From: Eriocheir sinensis
Taxonomy: Eukaryota; Arthropoda; Malacostraca; Decapoda; Varunidae
DNA length: 64,000 nucleotides
Assembly: GCF_024679095.1 (NCBI RefSeq)
Contig: NC_066518.1
Span: forward strand, 669,678-733,677
Direction of reading: 5' to 3'
Below, piece by piece: positions 59,160 to 64,000 of this stretch; position 1 is the stretch's first letter; every line of letters starts with the position of its first letter. The position numbers and the translations under genes were made by a program. The notes beneath the pieces are model-generated. The model was not told the DNA's origin and did no database searches. It saw only the letters and a program-made list of their open reading frames with translations.

Positions 59160-62100
59160 GCTCTGAGGTAAAGCAACACAGCATCGCCAGTAAGCACGTA
59201 ACCCACTTGGCCGTGCAGCCGATAATCGTCTTAGCGCTCCTTTCTTCGCGGCTCCAAAGGCAGGGCGTCTGTAACCCATAGTTATAATTCGTGGGCTGCT
59301 CAGGGTAGACAGAGGTAATTAACACAAGGAGAAGGTATTTGGTGGGCGAGACTTTGGAATTTGGATTCAGGGTGCGGAATGAGACAGGACGTGAGTGGGT
59401 GAGGAAACGTGATGGAGGTTAGGTCACGGGAAAACCTTATAATATACTGAGGGAATTCAATAAGAGGTAAGAGTCCGCCTGGTTACCGGTTTCACCCGAT
59501 ATGCTAGTGTACCAAAATCTGGCGATGAAAACATGTCACAAAGAACTTACTGCAAGCTTACCGCCGCTGCTTCGTCTCCCTTACCTATGAGAAATAAATA
59601 ATGCTAAATTTATTTGTAGCAATTATGTTTCCACCTAAAAAACAGTTCACGATATAAAATGAAAAGCAGAAAATGCATTACATAACGCAGTCAAACATAC
59701 GTTTAATCAGCACGCTACTGAAACCTCAAAAAGATAGGGGAGTCACAGCTTGTCTCCTGCCTCTCCCGGCGCCGGAGAGACAGCCGTATCACTAATTATT
59801 ATGAATTTCGAAGGAAAACATTAAGTTACTGTACTCATTCCGTATCCCGCTGCCCAGAGACGTGAAAGATTACCTGACTTCTTGATGTCTTGCTTTACCT
59901 CTCACTTTCATAAGACAAGTGAAAAGTTTGAGATCATATCAAGGGATTTTATATTGCTTCGACATTCATCAAATATATGACCTTCACCTTCACCTCTTAA
60001 TTTTTCACAGTCAATTTTTCAGAACAAGCTTTATGTCTGACGCACACCTTTTGCTCTCACCTGCGATCTCGAGTTTCGTGGCGGATGACATTTCCGAGAA
60101 GGTTTTAGAAATGCAATTTATTTGTCGATTTTCTTCTGCCCTTCCTGAAATTGAAAACCACTATAACATACTTTTACAAAATTTCTTATGCACCCGAGCA
60201 TCAGTCCCTTAGTAAGTAATCTTTACAGGATTCTTTATCGTTATAAGTCGAGATGGCAGGCTGCAGCACGGATTAAATATATTTCTTTGTTGATCCATTA
60301 CCTTCATTTTCTCATGTTTCCTCGAGTAACTGATCTTGGACATGTTCACCTTCCCGTTCCGGGGAACTCTTGGCATAGTTAACAGCCTTAACTTAGACAT
60401 GAAATTCAGTGTTCAGAGAAATAGCCCGAGCATGTGATATGGTATGTTTTAGTTTTAATGGAAAGATAACTGTTAACACATGGTCATAACCTATCTGTAA
60501 ATGCCTCATTTTTCTATTGCAGATGACTAGTGGCATTCTCCGTTTTCACAACAAGCCAAGGAAACCTGTTACTTAATGCATCCCTATTATTCTGTACATA
60601 AATCGATTTCATGTTTCTGTTCACCTGTCAGATAAAGTGTTGCCCACGTGAGCACATCATAGCAATATTTTATGTGATGACGGTGACGCTGAAACCTGAA
60701 CCAGTCTTTAGATGTACAACTTTCTGACGCATACTTTTCCATTATCATTTAAAAACCTGTCTTTTTTCCAGTATTGATTTTCATGACGAGCGCAAGGGCA
60801 TTCACTTACTCCTCTACGACGGCAAAAATGAAAAAAAGGTATTTACTGAGAGTGCTTCTTCATTTTATTGGCATCATAAAGTTTACTAAATTTACCCTGA
60901 TATTTGTATATGAATGTGATGGCGGCTGATGAAACACTTCCTCTTAAACAGAAAAACCAGAGCAACATAAAAATACATAAATTCTTTTTGTGCTTATAAC
61001 CAGTGATGACACAGTGAGTAACAAAAATTATGAAACTCGAACAATTCCATCCTTTACCTGCGATACCACCGGCTGAAGCACACGTGGCTGCGGCATCACC
61101 TACTCGTTAACTGCTATGAGGACACACATTACCCTCAAGTGTTACCAGCCGCCAAAAGCAAGTGATACAAGGCACTTTATTACTGGGATTTCTTTGACGA
61201 GAACATATTGCTCTCGAAATACTCAGATAAGTTACCTTTTCTCTCATCAATCGTGTTTATTCGACTAGCTTTTCCTTCGCATACGCCATCATCCGAATAT
61301 TTAAATCTTCCTATGGTTGTGTTGCCACGCCGATTCTCAGCCTCAGTCTACTTACAGTCTCTTGAACTCAGCTTTTACAATGGATTTCAAACTCGTCTAA
61401 TTACAGCTGTGCTCTATTACGCTGTGAGACTTTCCGGCGTACCTGGCTGTGCACTGTCTGATGCACAAATATAAATGTGAGTGTGTGGGGGGGGGAGTGT
61501 GCGCGCGCTAGCATGACATATAAAACTCAGTTATGAATAGCTTAGTCGGGCGTACAGAGGTAGGGCCGCGGGGTGACGAACACAAAGGAAGGAGCGCTGC
61601 ACGTTACCTTCAGCCGTTGGCATGTAACTTAACTTTTGTCACATTATGATAATGAGTTATGGCATACTAGCAAAATTTCGTCCACGAATCACCTCTAATT
61701 ATTTGAAATTCATAAACAGTAAAAGGTAAATACGAAAATTATCAAATTTCGGAATCTTTATTATACATATATTTCATTTCGCATTTCACAGTGGCACACA
61801 ATGCTTGGCTTTCTTTGTGGGGTTAAATTCCCTGGAAAAGCTCTTATCAGCGGGTGCAGACAGGGGCCGCGGCCGAGGCGGGAGACCAGCAGGGGCTAAT
61901 GAGGGGAGATTCACAGCTGGCACACAATTAGGGGGATGAAGAAAGGGTAGAGGGCCGCAGGAGAGAGGAGGTGTAGGGGAGGTGAGGAAAGACAGAGAAA
62001 AAGAAAGAGAAGGGGAAATTAATTCAAAGGATTAAGGAGTAGGTGTGAGTGGGGAGAGAACATTTTTATTCCGATATTAATATTTCTTAATGTAATATTT

Positions 62101-62264
62101 AACTTTCTACAAAACTGAAAAACGCAAGCGAGAACTTTTTCATGGGGCAATGACTTCAAGCTAGCGCGTTTTTTTTCCCGCTCCAATCTGGTAAATTTTC
62201 TCGCAGTAATAGTTACTCTAGAAAAAAATAAAAATAATATATAAATAAATAAAATAATAATAAT

Positions 62265-62265
<1 letters not shown>
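59160..62265. other. About 3.1 kb of unique gene-free DNA
   Basis: The longest microsatellite-poor stretch in the window. AT-rich with scattered complex segments, a G9 run near 61488, and a GC-rich patch at 61860-61900 (GGGGCCGCGGCCGAGG). Short open frames have no recognisable family. I see no gene. Confidence 0.5.
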
Positions 62266-63550
<1,285 letters not shown>

Positions 63551-63559
63551 CACCGGGAT

Positions 63560-63960
63560 AAAAACATGAATTAAATATCGTTGGAGCAGCGAGGCAGCAG
63601 CGTGTGACAGGGCAGAAAGTGGGAGCAGATGAAGCGACGACCGGAATAAAATTGATAGATTTTTTAGTTATCCTTGATGTCTGATAATTCATCCCTCCTG
63701 CCTTCATATTTGCCGTTCCACACTCGGCCCTTTCACGCCTCACGTCTGCAAAGTGTCTGTGCCATCTGCTTTCATTGGCTGCACGATCCCAAGCCTCGCA
63801 GCCCAATCCGTTTAGAGTCGCCTTCATACGGTCCCGAACAAAGACGTGTGAAGCAAGCCCAGTTCTTGTGATTCGATAAAGTTCCAAGGCAATCGTAGCC
63901 GGTGTCTCTCTGGCTCCGAGATTCACGCTTAACTCAGCGGCCACAGTAAATAACACTCGA
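63560..63960 (-). pseudogene. Possible LINE C-terminal fragment
   Basis: A minus-strand frame contains VRDRMKATLNGLG followed by CEAWDRAANESRWHRHFADV. The pattern (basic residue, KaSLkxxGi, about six residues, WexlAxDRxxWR) resembles the short conserved tail found at the end of many arthropod non-LTR endonuclease/reverse-transcriptase polyproteins. No reverse-transcriptase motif is visible, and the window ends 40 bp upstream, so this is tentative. It may equally be chance. Confidence 0.33.
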
Positions 63961-64000
63961 CGGACTCGGTCAATTGAACCTTCCGTCTCTAATACAGTGA

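Overview
This window looks like a gene-poor, repeat-saturated stretch of a large arthropod genome, most probably a decapod crustacean (crab or shrimp type). I infer this from the extreme density of long perfect dinucleotide microsatellites ((CT)n/(GA)n, (GT)n/(CA)n and (AT)n tracts of 50-190 bp, roughly one per kilobase), from decayed non-LTR retrotransposon ends, tRNA-derived SINE-like repeats and a PIF/Harbinger deletion derivative, and from the lack of any prokaryotic gene organisation. I cannot name the species from sequence alone. I see no convincing host protein-coding exon, no intact tRNA or rRNA gene and no CRISPR array. Nearly all long open frames are translations of microsatellites or of purine/pyrimidine tracts (runs of Leu/Ser, Arg/Glu, Cys/Val, Thr/His, Tyr/Ile).

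Layout. 1-5 kb: pyrimidine-rich sequence, CT/GA/GT/CA/GGA microsatellites and a broken minus-strand LINE reverse-transcriptase end (4035-4420). 5.2-9.2 kb: an unusual strand-asymmetric domain, with a purine-rich block holding a 141-bp minisatellite (5736-6352), then a pyrimidine-rich block holding a ~144-173-bp repeat (6580-7330), then an inverted copy of that second repeat (8890-9110). 9.2-20 kb: unique sequence broken by GT/CA/CT/AT microsatellites. 20-24 kb: an AT/AAT-rich block that runs straight into the 3' end of a LINE (20325-20691), whose end runs straight into (CA)n. 24-33 kb: mostly unique DNA with a MITE-like element carrying a 27-bp perfect-class hairpin (27193-27712) and an inverted pair of purine/pyrimidine repeats (28531-29776). 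33-35 kb: two foldback elements (33047-33491, with 193-bp arms; 34373-34597, degraded). 35-52 kb: SINE-like copies (35428, 38438, 42097, 50589), a purine (GGA) tract, a complete 750-bp PIF/Harbinger derivative with TTA target duplications (46024-46773), and a third LINE end directly upstream of the fullest SINE (50196-50920). 52-64 kb: very large compound microsatellites (55.3 kb; 57.2-58.0 kb; 62.3 kb), ~3 kb of unique DNA (59.2-62.2 kb), and a possible fourth LINE tail at the right edge.

No genes work together here. The coherent story is mobile-element debris and microsatellite expansion. Retroelement 3' ends abut microsatellites, so they may have seeded some of them, and several inverted repeats could give hairpin transcripts if transcribed. 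The best supported biological object is the Harbinger derivative, because it keeps both target duplications, both terminal inverted repeats, and the N-terminal stubs of two convergently oriented proteins.
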